Shown here piece by piece: positions 1 through 10,045 of a stretch of 30,939 nt of DNA. The translations under genes were made by a program, and so were the position numbers. The DNA comes from Brachionus koreanus (taxonomy: Eukaryota > Rotifera > Eurotatoria > Ploima > Brachionidae), in the NCBI GenBank assembly GCA_016987375.1, contig PJRA01000428.1:907857-938795 (forward strand), in the 5' to 3' direction. The notes under the pieces were generated by a model. It was not told the DNA's origin. It searched no databases and was given only the letters and a program-made list of their open reading frames with translations. Each line of letters opens with the position of its first letter. Position 1 is the stretch's first letter.

Positions 1-565
1 AAATATTTTAGATCAAAATCTTTAAAAAATACTGATGGATCAAAATAGAATGAGGCTTTACAGTTTAAGATATTTTAATTAGAAGATGCTCCACATGATA
101 AGGTAATAAAAGTATAATAGATGATCCATAAAAAAAAATTTTTGAACTAAAAAACAGATCTTTTGATTAGGCGACATAAATATTTACAAAAAGTCAAATC
201 TATCTGCTAAAAAATCTCGAGATATTATAAAGGTATAAAAAATGACATAAGACTCTTCCTTTAATAGAATGACGCAAAGTTATTAATTAAAAAATCTTTT
301 GAGATTTAAAGTTATTAGATAGATCGTATCTTAATTCAAATTAGAATTAAGTTTCTTAAAAAAGACTGTTTTTATATACTAATTAAGACTTTTTCTTTTG
401 AAATTGAGATTCAAAAAAAAATTTCACAAGTTAAATTTTAATGGTGATTAATCTTTTAATATTCGATTTAGTTAAAATTTGTTTTACTTAAAGAAAACAA
501 CTTTTCAAGTTGATAAGTTGATGGGTGAATTGTAAGGAGGGTGGAATAAGTCCCCACTCATTGTT
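1..565. repeat. Dispersed non-coding repeat, copy 1 (cut by window edge)
   Basis: This stretch aligns over its whole length with 5171-5923. Shared blocks include TTTAGATCAAAATC at the left, AGATGCTCC, ACAGATCTTTTGA, ATTAGATAGATCGTAT, AATTTTAATGGTGATTAATC and, at the right end, GTCCCCACTC followed by TTGTT. I see no open reading frame or transposase motif in it. It is most simply a non-autonomous interspersed element. The left end is probably outside the window, so terminal repeats and target-site duplications cannot be judged here. Confidence 0.75.
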
Positions 566-2880
566 AAATAAAAAAATTAAAATATATTATATTATTTCTA
601 CTTAAATAAGTAGAAACAAAAATTTATAATATGCTAAATAATTTTTTTCATAATTTCCTGGCTACAAAAATTTAGCATAATAAAGCTCAAAGCGAAAAAC
701 TCTTTATCAAACAAACAAAATATTTCTTAAACAACAACGAGTCCATGATAAAATAGCAAGTACTCATGAAAGTACAATGAAAATATCAAGTTAAATAAAA
801 AAAATTAAAAAAGCTGTTGTCAAAACTTAAATTTATTTTTATTTTATTAAATTATGGATTTTTTTAGTTAAATAATCAATAATTTTAATTTAAATGAACC
901 TACCAGAACACAATTTATTAGCAAAGTAAAATTTAATTTGTCTGAAATTTTGAAATTTGATTATAAATTTTACTATGCTAATTTATTTAATTTGGCAACA
1001 AACTGCAATATACTTAGTTGCACCTAAAGTCAAAGTTTGCTAATGATGTGCAAAGTCTCTGCAAAATGCACTTAGTTAAATTTGTCCAAATTTTAATTAT
1101 GCTAAGTTTGCAGAGTTTTTTCAGATTTTTCATAAAAGTGCAACTTAGATTGAAATTTTCTCTTTAATATATTACGCCTTTGGCATAGACTGTTAATCAA
1201 TAAAATAATTATTAAAGATCTCATCCTAGTTAGTAAACATTTAGGACGCACAAATTAAAATTCCCTTGCATTTTTTTGACCTTATTTAGATTTCTAAATA
1301 AAAAATCCTGAATTTGAATTTAACAATTCTTATTAGATTGGTACAATTGAGCTCTTTTGCATTTATAGTTAAGATCATAATTTGTGAAAAATACTTTTTT
1401 GTTTAGATTTGACACATTTAAGATAAAAGGAATTTTTCTGAGGTTAAATCTGAAAGTTTATTATTTAAATGTTTTAAATAATTTTTTAAATAACTTTATT
1501 TATTAAACTTATTACCAGTTTAATAAATTTTTTTTTTTCTATTTACAAAATAAAGATTTGCTAAAAAATGCAAAATCTGTAATTTAATTTTGATCTCACA
1601 TAGTTATATGACTTTTTATTTTTCGTTTAATTTTTATTTTTAATTATTAAATTTTTTTCCAAAAAAATTATCTAAGATTCTTTATTTTTAAATGAATTTA
1701 AATGTTTTTTAAATTTTTAATTCTTTATTATTTTAGCTTTTAAATCGACATCACAACCTAAAATGTTTTATTTTTTATAATAGTTAATTTTATAGATAAT
1801 AAAAAATAATGATCGCGAAAATAATATATATAAATGTTGTTTTTGAATAATTTTTTGTTATTTTATGCACTGGAATTTCCAAAAAATTTGCATAGTAACT
1901 CCTTTTTTAAATCAAATTTAGAATAATTTTTTCATTTAATTTTAAATTACATTCGAAGAATCATGTGATTACTAGTAGCTTGCTTAAGAAAACGATCCAA
2001 TAAAAACATTCTTTCATTTAGAAAATCTCGATCAAAATTATTTAAAAAAATTCTTCTACCAGGAAATCGAATGACACAATTGAATTTTTTAATCAGATTA
2101 TTTAAATAGTTAAATTCACTATAGCGTTAAATTCACCATCTAAATTGACCAAAATTTTATACTTCTTTAAAAATGAAAAATTTAGAAATTTCAATAAAAT
2201 TAAAGTTTATTTAAAAGATCAACTATGTGTCTATCTCTCGGGTTTTCACATATTTCGTAATCAATAATATCAGTTGTTAGTCTTTTCGGTGTTAATTTAC
2301 AATTACTAAGCATTTTTCCATTTAAATTAAATAATTGAAAAAATTTAAATAAAATAAAAATTTTGAAATTAAATTACTAATTATTATTGAGACACAATAA
2401 AATTTAAATTATCTATTTTAAATTGAGATAAATTCTTTTTCATTTTGGTAAAAAAAATTAAAATGTTAATATACTATCAAATGATAATTAACTTTTTTTT
2501 AATTATTATTTTATTTTTCAGAAAAAGATAAATATTTTAAAAATATTTATTGAGTTTTTCTTTTCACGGATATTTTTTAATTTAGTATCAATAAGGAACA
2601 TATGCTTTGTTGGCTGTATTTCAGTCAATTTGTTCAAAAATAATATAGCTAATCAACTCTTCCACCTACAACTTTTGAAAATTAGTTAAATAAATATATT
2701 TGTATTGTGCGAGATTTTTAAAAAAAAGAAGGTCTTACTAATGATTAGGAATAATTGGTTATATAAACGTATTATTGATCATATCAGTTCTTGACTGATG
2801 ATAAATTTAGAAAAGCTTATTATTTTTAAAATATAATTTGGAAAAAAAAATAATAATTGAAGATAAATAAAAGAAAAAAA
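566..2880. other. Gene-free AT-rich spacer with foldback sequences
   Basis: No coding sequence is supported on either strand. The stretch is very AT-rich with many homopolymer runs. It contains inverted repeats at 918-1148 (listed separately). The block at about 1960-2110 (AATCTCGATCAAAATT, then ATCGAATGACAC, then a run of AT-rich words) resembles the middle of the repeat at 1-565 and may be a strongly decayed partial copy. That resemblance is weak. Confidence 0.5.
918..1148. repeat. Inverted-repeat (foldback) block
   Basis: Three nested or adjacent inverted repeats are visible. The 18-nt arm at 918-935 pairs with 964-981 (17 of 18 positions). The 11-nt arm at 1013-1023 pairs with 1138-1148 (10 of 11). 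Inside the latter, CTCTGCAAA at 1057-1065 pairs perfectly with TTTGCAGAG at 1107-1115. TTAGCAAAG, GCTAAGTTTGC and similar words recur through the block. It may be a MITE or foldback remnant, or sequence that folds when transcribed. No coding potential is seen. Confidence 0.5.
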
Positions 2881-2892
2881 TTAATAAAAAAC

Positions 2893-2898
2893 TTTATT
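2893..2898 (-). promoter_or_regulatory. Poly(A) signal of the chitin-binding gene
   Basis: AATAAA is read on the minus strand 22 nt past the TGA stop of the chitin-binding protein gene. This distance is typical for a short 3' UTR. Confidence 0.5.
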
Positions 2899-2920
2899 CT
2901 AAAATAATAGAATTAAATTT

Positions 2921-3729
2921 TCAATATGTTGAATATGCTTGTTCATATTTAGCTGGTGCTGCAGGAGCAGATTCATAGGTATTGTAAGATTTAGCTTGTT
3001 CATAGTTATTATTATCAGATGAGTAAGCTTCAGTTTGATAAGTAGGGTATGCAGATGGTGTTGGATAAGCTTGTTTTTGGTAAGTTGGATAAGAATATTT
3101 TTTGGTTCCACATGGAGCTGGAACTTGTTCTGGTCTAGCACAAGTTTTAAGTTTGTTATCCCAAACGGTGTTATACGGACATCTCAAAATGTACAAGTAA
3201 CCATTTGAACATCTTCTGAAGCTAGAACATGAACCTGGAACACGAGTATAATCAACTGAAGCATCGCATTTGGCTTAAAATTAAAAAAATCAAATAAAAA
3301 TAATATTTTTAATTATTTTTAATTGTTTAGATTTAGTTTGTGTGGAATTAACAAAAAAGAAATATTACGTGGTTTTGGTGCATATGGCATTGGGGCATAA
3401 GATTTTTGTTTGTATGGTTTTTCAGCTGGTTGTTGGTAACCATATTGAGGCATTTTGTTGTAAGATGGTTTTTCAGCTGGTTGTTGGTAACCATATTCAG
3501 GCATTTTGCTGTAAGATGGTTTTTCAGCTGGTTTTTGGTAACCATATTCAGGCATTTTGTTGTAAGATGGTTTTTCAGCTGGTTGTTGGTAAGAAGTATC
3601 AAGCATTGGATATTCTGGCATCTCTACATCTGGATAAGTTGTTGCTTCAACTTTTTTATATTCTTGGCCGTACATACTTGATCCATAGACTGCAACAGCC
3701 AAAACAAATAAACTACTTAGTCTTAACAT
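2921..3729 (-). CDS. Secreted chitin-binding type-2 (peritrophin-A/CBM14) protein with Tyr/Pro-rich repeats
   Basis: Two exons, 3729..3369 and 3273..2921, joined across a 95-bp GT-AG intron (donor CAC|GTAATA, acceptor TTTTAAG|CC), encode 237 residues. The phase-1 junction gives Pro-Lys-Cys and keeps the frame. Residues 1-16 form a signal peptide (MLRLSSLFVLAVAVYG). Residues 48-105 are tandem 17-residue repeats of the form QQPAEKPSYNKMPEYGY. Residues 123-175 form one six-cysteine chitin-binding domain: C123, C136, C142, C152, C165 and C175, with aromatic residues between (GYLYILRCPYNTVW). The tail is rich in Tyr, Pro, Ala and Gln. Six-Cys domains of this family bind chitin in peritrophic matrix or cuticle. 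The Tyr-rich repeats would suit an extracellular, possibly cross-linked matrix protein (inference). The start is fixed by the signal peptide. No specific orthologue was recognised. Confidence 0.87.
3415..3588 (-). repeat. 51-bp in-frame tandem repeat in the chitin-binding gene
   Basis: Three full copies and one partial copy of a 51-nt unit (17 codons) lie within exon 1 and encode residues 48-105. Copies differ by one or two residues (QQ/QK, SYN/SYS, PEY/PQY), so the array has expanded recently or is being homogenised. Confidence 0.85.
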
Positions 3730-3810
3730 TTTTATTCCAATTTCAATTCTTTAATTTCTAAAGATTATTGTTTCGTTTTCGTTGATGAATTAGATGAATT
3801 TTTCTCACAA

Positions 3811-3816
3811 TTTATA
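3811..3816 (-). promoter_or_regulatory. Possible TATA box of the chitin-binding gene
   Basis: TATAAA on the minus strand lies about 80 nt upstream of the ATG at 3729. This would put a start site near 3780-3785 and give a 5' UTR of about 50 nt. In a genome this AT-rich, such a match is weak evidence on its own. Confidence 0.3.
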
Positions 3817-3829
3817 TTTTCTAATATTT

Positions 3830-5170
3830 AATGTCATTTTGTGCTTTTAGATCATATTTAGCTTTTTTGATAACCCTTCGGAAAAATAAATCTAATAGTT
3901 TATGATACTTTTTTCTTTTTTAATAGTCCAAAATAGTTTATTTTTGATGCTGCTTAATCACTAATATTCAGGTGATCTTTTTTCAATTTTTTTTGTCAAG
4001 CAATTTTTTAAATTCTGTTCTTTTAATTCTCATAAGCCGGAAGGTTTTTTTGGCTCTTTATGTTACATCTTTTCTTTGTGTTAAGTAAAATGAATAAATC
4101 ATTTTCGAAATTTTTTTTCAATCCATAAACAAAAAATATTAAAAATTATATAATTTTTACTTCAAAATATGCCCATCTTCATGAAATAAATTTTTAATCA
4201 AATAAATCATCAATTTCAAAAGAATATATTTTTAATTTTATTTAGAAATAAAAAATTAAATATCGATTTAATTTTCTAATTTTCGAAAAAACTTCATCGA
4301 AACTTTTCTCTAATTTTTTTACCAAATATCACCAAAAAATTGTGAATTGTGAATTTTAGAGCAAAAAACAACAACAAAACTTGAATCTGCTAATAGTTCC
4401 AATTTCATCTTTTTATATATTTGTTATCATATATTCGCATTCAAAAAAACTATGCAGTCTTTCCTCGATTTTTTCATGGGTCTTTGTGAAATTAAAAACT
4501 TTGACAAAATCAAAAATTTTAATTTATCAAGTATAAATTTTGTTATCAAAATTATTCACAAATATTTTTATAAAATACTTTTTTTTTACAATGGTTGTAC
4601 TGGAGAAAAAATTTTCTCCATTTTAAAAGATTTCTATATGAGGTTAGGAGGAGTAAGTTTTTTACTGTTTATTAATTAAATAAATATAGCAACAGTCTTT
4701 TTTGATTAAAATTTTCAATTTTATTCAAAATAGGCGCCAAGTAATTAGACATCAATTCAAAAAAATTAATTGATTGTATATAAAATTGATAAAAAAATGC
4801 AAGTTAAAGGATTTTTAATTTAAAAAATTAGTTTAATAGGGCATAATTGAACTCCCGAAAAATGTTATAAAAGTAAAAGTAATATTCTCTTATCTCTTAT
4901 TGAGTATATTCTTTATAAATTAGAATTTTAAAATTATAAGATAATCAAAATCTTTAAATTGTTGAATATATTTAGATATATTTAAAAATTACGAAAAATT
5001 CTACAAGATGATGAGAATTTTTATTGTCTTGCTTTATAAAATAATAAAGTTTTAGAAATAAAGAACTATATAATTAGTTGTCAACAATCGGTTTTTTTGA
5101 ATTTTTATTATTTTAAAATAGAATTTTTTATACACAGTTAAATTTAATAGCATCATCAATTAATCTGTTT
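3830..5170. other. Gene-free AT-rich spacer
   Basis: No recognisable gene. An open frame on the plus strand at 4452-4679 (75 codons, starting MQSFLDFFMG) is Phe/Ile/Lys/Asn-rich, as expected by chance in such sequence. A GTAAGT donor-like site lies near its 3' end (about 4651) and TATA-like sequence lies upstream. I do not recognise the product and do not call it a gene. Confidence 0.4.
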
Positions 5171-5923
5171 ATTCTTTAGATCAAAATCTTTTAAAAAATA
5201 CTGATGGGTCAAAATAGAATGAGGCTTTAAAGTTTATAAACATTTTAATTAAAAGATGCTCCGCATGGATAAGGTAACAAATGTATAAAAATGATAACAA
5301 AATTAATTAAATAGAAAATGATCCAAAAAAAAATTTTTTTTTACTAAAAAACAGATCTTTTGACTAGGCGACATAAATATTTACAAAAGTTAAATCTATT
5401 TGCTAAAAAATCCCGAGATATAGGCAAAATGAAAATAATTTTACATTTTTGCATTTTCATATTTTTAGATTTTTTGTGCAATATTTAAGAAATTTTTTTA
5501 TTTTATTTTTGTTTACCAAATTATTTGAAGGAGTTTTTTTAATTTTCTGAAAAATTGCACAAAAAATCTAAAAATATGACAACTTCCTGAAATAGAATGA
5601 GGCAAAGTTATTAATTAAAAAATCTTAAAAGATTTACGGTTATTAGATAGATCGTATATTAATTCAAATTAGAACTAAGTTTCTTAAAAAAGACAGTTTT
5701 AATATAAAATAGAAAACTTATTCATTTATTGTTTTTTTTTAGATACTAACTAAGAATTTTTCTTTTAAAATTAAGATTCCAAAAAAATACCACAAGTTAA
5801 ATTTTAATGGTGATTAATCTTTTAATATTCAATGTAGTTAAAATTTGTTTTACTTAAAGAAAACAATTTTTCAAGTTGAGGGGTGAATTATGTGACGAAG
5901 TGACGAAGTCCCCACTCCTTGTT
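5171..5923. repeat. Dispersed non-coding repeat, copy 2 (with internal insertions)
   Basis: This is the second copy of the element at 1-565, in the same orientation, beginning TTTAGATCAAAATC and ending GTCCCCACTCCTTGTT. It is longer than copy 1 mainly because extra sequence at about 5421-5578 replaces a short stretch of copy 1. A second small insertion lies at about 5705-5740. The copies are clearly diverged by point changes and small indels. No reading frame is conserved between them, so the element is non-coding. Confidence 0.78.
5421..5578. mobile_element. Small insertion with a perfect 25-bp inverted repeat
   Basis: Relative to copy 1, copy 2 of the dispersed repeat carries this extra segment. 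Positions 5458-5482 are the exact reverse complement of 5554-5578 (25 of 25), with a 71-nt AT-rich centre. The outer sequence 5421-5457 is also absent from copy 1. It may be a tiny MITE, or a hairpin formed by duplication within the repeat. No target-site duplication is obvious. Confidence 0.5.
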
Positions 5924-6053
5924 TTATATAAAAATAAAATTCATGGATTTCAAATAGTATTTAGAGTTTAATTTTCATTGTTTTAGACCAATTGGTAAAT
6001 CAAAAATTCTGTCTTCAAGTTTATTCAAGAGCTCCAAGATGACTACTGAGGTC

Positions 6054-6281
6054 TCAATAGATCTTTGAACTGATTAAAACATATGAGATAAGATCAGATT
6101 TTGCTGTGCATAGCTTATCGTCCACTTTTATTTTCATTTTTATTCTAGTATCTATTTCTGCGTCTAATCTCATACAAACAAATTGTTTTAGAGCATTTGA
6201 GGACTCATGTTTACCATGCATGTTTGCTTTTTGGTTCAAAAATTGACAAACAATTAAAACATTAAGCTCTCTATAAAGCAT
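6054..6281 (-). CDS. Unrecognised short open frame downstream of TAF3
   Basis: A 75-codon open frame begins MLYRELNVLIVCQFLNQ and ends with a mixed-charge stretch containing RLDAEIDTRIK and KVDDKLC. Its base composition is clearly less AT-rich than the surroundings and its amino-acid mix is not simply Lys/Asn/Ile/Phe. This is why I mention it. No domain, signal peptide or homologue is recognised. It lies about 160 bp past the TAF3 stop on the same strand. It could be an exon of a small gene, a decayed gene piece, or part of a long TAF3 3' UTR. Confidence 0.22.
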   Translation of the reverse strand: MLYRELNVLIVCQFLNQKANMHGKHESSNALKQFVCMRLDAEIDTRIKMKIKVDDKLCTAKSDLISYVLISSKIY

Positions 6282-6312
6282 CTTTTAAATTTTCAGAAAA
6301 AAAATAATCATT

Positions 6313-6318
6313 TTTATT
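6313..6318 (-). promoter_or_regulatory. Candidate poly(A) signal of TAF3
   Basis: AATAAA on the minus strand lies about 125 nt past the TAF3 stop codon and is the first full match after it. Confidence 0.35.
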
Positions 6319-6442
6319 GAACAAAAAAATATTAATTTAAAAAAAATAGATAAATGTTTATCAAAAAAAAAATACTGTATTTTAAATTTTTTTTTCTAAT
6401 TCGAGAGAGTGGATATTGTGTGAACAAGACTATTAATTAAAA

Positions 6443-8983
6443 CTATTTTTTCTTTTTTTTAATTTTCAAATTTGACAAGTAATCAGATGGCTGATTTAGT
6501 TGATCATGAAGAAAATTATTGGACAAATGATGGCCAGCATCGATCGGCTCATAGGATTCGACATCAACTTCAGACTCGTTGCGAGTTTCCCTCTTAGTGC
6601 CACACTTGTGACAATACCAGTTTTGATTTTCGGGCGGCTCTTCGGTTAAGCCAATGCAGTGCCAATGATACCAGTCATCACACGAGTCACACGCTATCAT
6701 GGGCGCAGAGTCGTCCGATTTGTCACAGGCCGGACACGACCAGTACTGATTCGAAGCTATCTCCGTCTCTTGCACAACCTGTCCAATTATTTTCATGGCC
6801 GAATTTTTCCTATTCTGATCAATTGTTTCATTCTTTTTTTTAGCATCAGGTGTGGAATTTTCATTTGGATTAAACGAGCAATTTTTTTTCACCGGCGTCA
6901 ATCTTGACATATTCAAAGCTTGCACTTGTTCAAGCAACGATTCTTCTTCTTGTCTAACCCTCATTTGATGCCACTTGTACTCATCGGCCTCATCAATCGG
7001 ATTCAATCCACTCTCATCTTGTTGAAAATTTACACAGTCCTGGTCGACATATTCGTGCTGGAAAACGCTATTGCGTTTCATTGATTGATCCAAAGATTGA
7101 CTTGATTTTGGCTTGTTTTGTGATTTATTCATGCTTGTGTTCTGACTCTTGGGTTCCATGTCCATGGTTTTTCTTTTTTTATTTGGATTAGAGCTTGTTG
7201 TTGTTGCGTATTGAGCGGCGATTTGTTGTTGTGTCAGTTGTTGAGCTTCGAGTATTTGACTTGTTGTCAATGTTTGAAGGCTGGCTTGGGCAATTAGAGA
7301 ACTTAGATCAAATTGAGGATTCATTACTTGATTTTGGGCTTGTAAAAAGGGCAGAATAATCGGAAGAAGTTGTGGATTGTTGTAAGCCTCTTGAAGAATG
7401 GCCTCTCTGGCAAAAGCTTCCTGAGCCAGTGCGTTTTGAACTTCCTGTGCCAATGCCTCTTGAAATAAAATTTGATCCGGGTGTATTTGATTAAACTGAT
7501 TGGTCATAGACTGATTAGAATTGTTGGACGTTGATGGTCGAGCTTTTTGTGCTTCTTTTTTTGTTTGTTGTGATTGTTGCTGTGACATATTTTTTGTCTG
7601 TTGATGTGACTTAGCCATAGGCTTTGCTTGATCACTACCTTGAACTTTGGGTGTCGAAACGGACGTCTGAGATTTATGTCTCGCTAGGTTATTTGAAGTT
7701 TTTTGTTGAGCAATTTTTTGTTGCACCACTTCGCCTAATTCAATATCTCTGGCTGGCATTGATTGATTCATATTAACAGGTCGGGCGGCTTTTTGCTGTG
7801 GATTGGCTCGTTGAGCACTTAGTGATACTGGTCGCTGGTTAGAGCTGGCTTGTTGGGGTGTAGAAAAATTTACAGGCTCGGTGCTATTATGTGACAAATT
7901 AGACTTTGATTTAGAAGCTGTCGAATCGTTTTGATTGAGTTTAAGCTTTAGTTTAGGTAGTTTAGGCTCGTTGGTTTGTGCAATCGGTAGTGTTTTTTGG
8001 GGCATAATAGGCGTTGATGTCGAATTTGCATTTGTGATTTTTTTTTTATTTTTAATTGACAAATCTTGTGGGCTTTGCTGCACTGAATTTGACTGTTCGT
8101 TTTCTGTTTTAGTTTCTGTATTATCGAGCATTATTTGACTAGTTTCAATTGTTGTTGTTAAAGAGGATGTAATAGCCGAGCTGTCTGCACACGAACTGGC
8201 CGTATTAGCCATGGCAGCCGCTTTTTCCATTTTTTTCTTTTGTTTTTTTAGAAGTTTTTTTAATTTTTTATCCTCTTTTTTCTTCACAGATTCTTCTTCA
8301 TTTTCCGATTTGTCTTTTTCGGATTTTTTTTTGTGCTTTTTCTCCTTCTCTTTATCCTTGCTCTTATTTTTGTCTTTATTTTTCTTTTTCTTTTTGTGCT
8401 TAGAGCTCGAATTTGCCTCATTTTTATTTTCCGAAGCCGGTTCAATTTTTTCTTTTTCATTCTTTTCACTAATATTTTCATTAGTGCATATTGGTTTCCA
8501 TAAGATAGACTCGGGCGCTTTTTCCAAGCCATCCATGGCATTTTCATCGAAGTTATTTACTTCAGTTCTTGCTTCTGAGTCGTTTTTCAAAGAGAATTTC
8601 AAGCGCGGCACATTCGTTTCAGTAGAAATCGGTGCTTCTTCGTTTAGGTCAAGTGCCAATGAAGCATTAAAGCCCAAAACTTGCTTAGTTTCCTTCACTA
8701 TTTCTTTTGGTTTGTTTTTGACCGGCTGTGGTTGACTTGGACCTGGTTGACTAGCAGGTGTGGAGTATTTGGTGACCAAACTTTCCATCATCTGATCAAC
8801 AATGGACACTGTTTTTGCTATTGGCTTTGCTTTCTCATTTGTCTCTTCTATTTTCACCACTTTTGTCTCATCAAATTTCTCGATACTTATCGTCTCTGTA
8901 TTAGTCTTCTCTACTTCATGTTTTTTTGTGTCAAATTGTTCAACAATCTCAGTCGGAATATTTGTTCCTGCTATTGATTTATT
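6443..8983 (-). CDS. TAF3: TAF3, exon 2: Lys-rich middle and C-terminal PHD finger
   Basis: This exon continues the TAF3 protein from the exon at 11598-12437. The predicted acceptor is TTTTTTTAAG|AAT at 8984, which is phase 0 and matches the phase-0 donor. The open frame extends upstream to 9028, but those 15 codons are taken to be intron. The joined protein is 1126 residues. Visible parts are a Ser/Gln/Asn-rich middle, a nearly continuous Lys/Glu/Asp tract (about residues 475-540) like the charged middle of animal TAF3, and a C4HC3 PHD finger at about residues 1027-1076 (CPAC, CDSC, HWHC, CHKC). Human TAF3 reads H3K4me3 with W868, D877, M882, D886 and W891. All five have identical counterparts here (YWSC, KSDDSAPM, ACDSCDDW). 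TAF3 is a TFIID subunit linking promoter chromatin to transcription initiation. The end is Lys-rich (IKKKKK). Confidence 0.9.
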   Translation of the reverse strand, partial: NKSIAGTNIPTEIVEQFDTKKHEVEKTNTETISIEKFDETKVVKIEETNEKAKPIAKTVSIVDQMMESLVTKYSTPASQPGPSQPQPVKNKPKEIVKETKQVLGFNASLALDLNEEAPISTETNVPRLKFSLKNDSEARTEVNNFDENAMDGLEKAPESILWKPICTNENISEKNEKEKIEPASENKNEANSSSKHKKKKKNKDKNKSKDKEKEKKHKKKSEKDKSENEEESVKKKEDKKLKKLLKKQKKKMEKAAAMANTASSCADSSAITSSLTTTIETSQIMLDNTETKTENEQSNSVQQSPQDLSIKNKKKITNANSTSTPIMPQKTLPIAQTNEPKLPKLKLKLNQNDSTASKSKSNLSHNSTEPVNFSTPQQASSNQRPVSLSAQRANPQQKAARPVNMNQSMPARDIELGEVVQQKIAQQKTSNNLARHKSQTSVSTPKVQGSDQAKPMAKSHQQTKNMSQQQSQQTKKEAQKARPSTSNNSNQSMTNQFNQIHPDQILFQEALAQEVQNALAQEAFAREAILQEAYNNPQLLPIILPFLQAQNQVMNPQFDLSSLIAQASLQTLTTSQILEAQQLTQQQIAAQYATTTSSNPNKKRKTMDMEPKSQNTSMNKSQNKPKSSQSLDQSMKRNSVFQHEYVDQDCVNFQQDESGLNPIDEADEYKWHQMRVRQEEESLLEQVQALNMSRLTPVKKNCSFNPNENSTPDAKKKNETIDQNRKNSAMKIIGQVVQETEIASNQYWSCPACDKSDDSAPMIACDSCDDWYHWHCIGLTEEPPENQNWYCHKCGTKRETRNESEVDVESYEPIDAGHHLSNNFLHDQLNQPSDYLSNLKIKKKKK

Positions 8984-9239
8984 CTTAAAAAAATGTCTTT
9001 TAGTAAACAAAACAAAATTTAAGCTCACAATAAAGATTTTTTAATTTTCTTTTATTTTTAAGTATTACTCCGATGCTTGACATCAGGGAATTTTGGTTCA
9101 ATAGCAAAAATAAAAATTTAAATCTGAAAATAGTTTTTTTTTGGTCTAAAACTTTTGCTGCGCAGACTAAATCACAATATCTTCTGTTTTAACCAGCATT
9201 AACTCGTGAAATATGTCTACTTGAATGTGAAAATGTGCT

Positions 9240-10045
9240 TATAAGTAAGAAGGGTAAAAGATTGGTTATCAAATGATCTTTACACATCGCTATCGACGAT
9301 ATTTGATAACTTTAATTTAATTAACAAGACTAACAGACATTGCCGAGTTGTTCCTCATGATTTGACTGATTTTATGTTCAACGATACATTGAAATTTGTA
9401 GAAAACTAAAGAGAATCCTCTAGATGAATGGTGTTTCAGACGAAACATTACTTGTGATGAGAAGTGAATATATTTCGAAATTATGACCACATAAATCAAT
9501 GGTTGGACCCATCTCAATCAGCTCACTCAGTCGTGAAAAGAGAACGCTTTGGCATAAAATATGATGCTGGGTGTTTGGTGAAATTTCCAAGAAGCAATTC
9601 ATGCAGGGATTTATTCTGAACAATTAGAATGAATGTATGCTTCACTTCAAGAAAAATATCATTCTTTGTTTGACCGAAAACTAGGTTTGTTTCTTCAAGA
9701 TAAGGTTAGACCTCATTAAGCTTGAAGAATAATGGCAAAAATAGAAGCTTAAAGAGATGGATAAACTCCTTTCTCATCCAGCATATAGTCCAGATCTTTC
9801 TTTTTCTGATTAGCTTTTTTTTCTCTCAATGGATCATTTTTTAAACGACAGCATTTTACTAACTAAAGCCAAGTTGAAGAAGGGTGTGGTGACTATTTTT
9901 GGCTCCAAAAGCCGTGAATGGTTCAAGAGAGCAATCGAACTATTCGCTGATAAATGGCCAAAGACTAAAGAGCATAATGGCTTATATTTTGAAGATTAGC
10001 TAACTATCGCTATTTTTATAGAGAAATTAATGTAAAAACAAAAAA
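9240..10045 (+). mobile_element. Mariner (Tc1/mariner superfamily) relic, copy 1
   Basis: Reading the plus strand across frameshifts and stops gives an aligned run of mariner transposase landmarks. These are VVPHDLT (WVPHEL motif) near 9345, CDEK with the first catalytic Asp at 9456, QWLDPSQSAHSVVKRERF at 9500-9555, QDKVRPH with the second Asp at 9709, HPAYSPDLSFSD with the third Asp at 9808, then HFLND, EWFKRAIELFADKWPKT, and a GLYFED ending with TAG at 9997-9999. Many in-frame stops, for example Trp to TGA after CDEK, and indels show that it is dead. The sequence after the stop (TAGCTAACTATC) is shared with the copy at 23.2 kb. Terminal inverted repeats were not identified, so the limits are approximate. 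Confidence 0.85.

Noticed and set aside
3342..3761. 139-codon plus-strand frame with a repeated VFQLVVGNHIQAF pattern
   Set aside because: It is the antisense shadow of the 51-bp tandem repeat in the chitin-binding gene. The sense strand has a signal peptide, splice sites and a domain.
8211..8735. Long plus-strand open frames opposite TAF3 exon 2 (for example Phe/Ser/Leu-rich 174 codons)
   Set aside because: They are the reverse of the Lys/Glu/Ser-coding tract of TAF3. The composition follows directly from that and there is no homology.
8984..9028. Start of a separate gene at ATG 9028 (MSLNFVLFTKRHFFK)
   Set aside because: The 15 codons are AT-rich and precede a good in-phase acceptor. The histone-fold half of TAF3 upstream supplies the real N-terminus.
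9420..9623. Minus-strand frames over the mariner relics (also 23431-23628), beginning MFRINPCMNCFLEIS
   Set aside because: They are antisense to the decayed transposase. All recognisable mariner motifs are on the plus strand.
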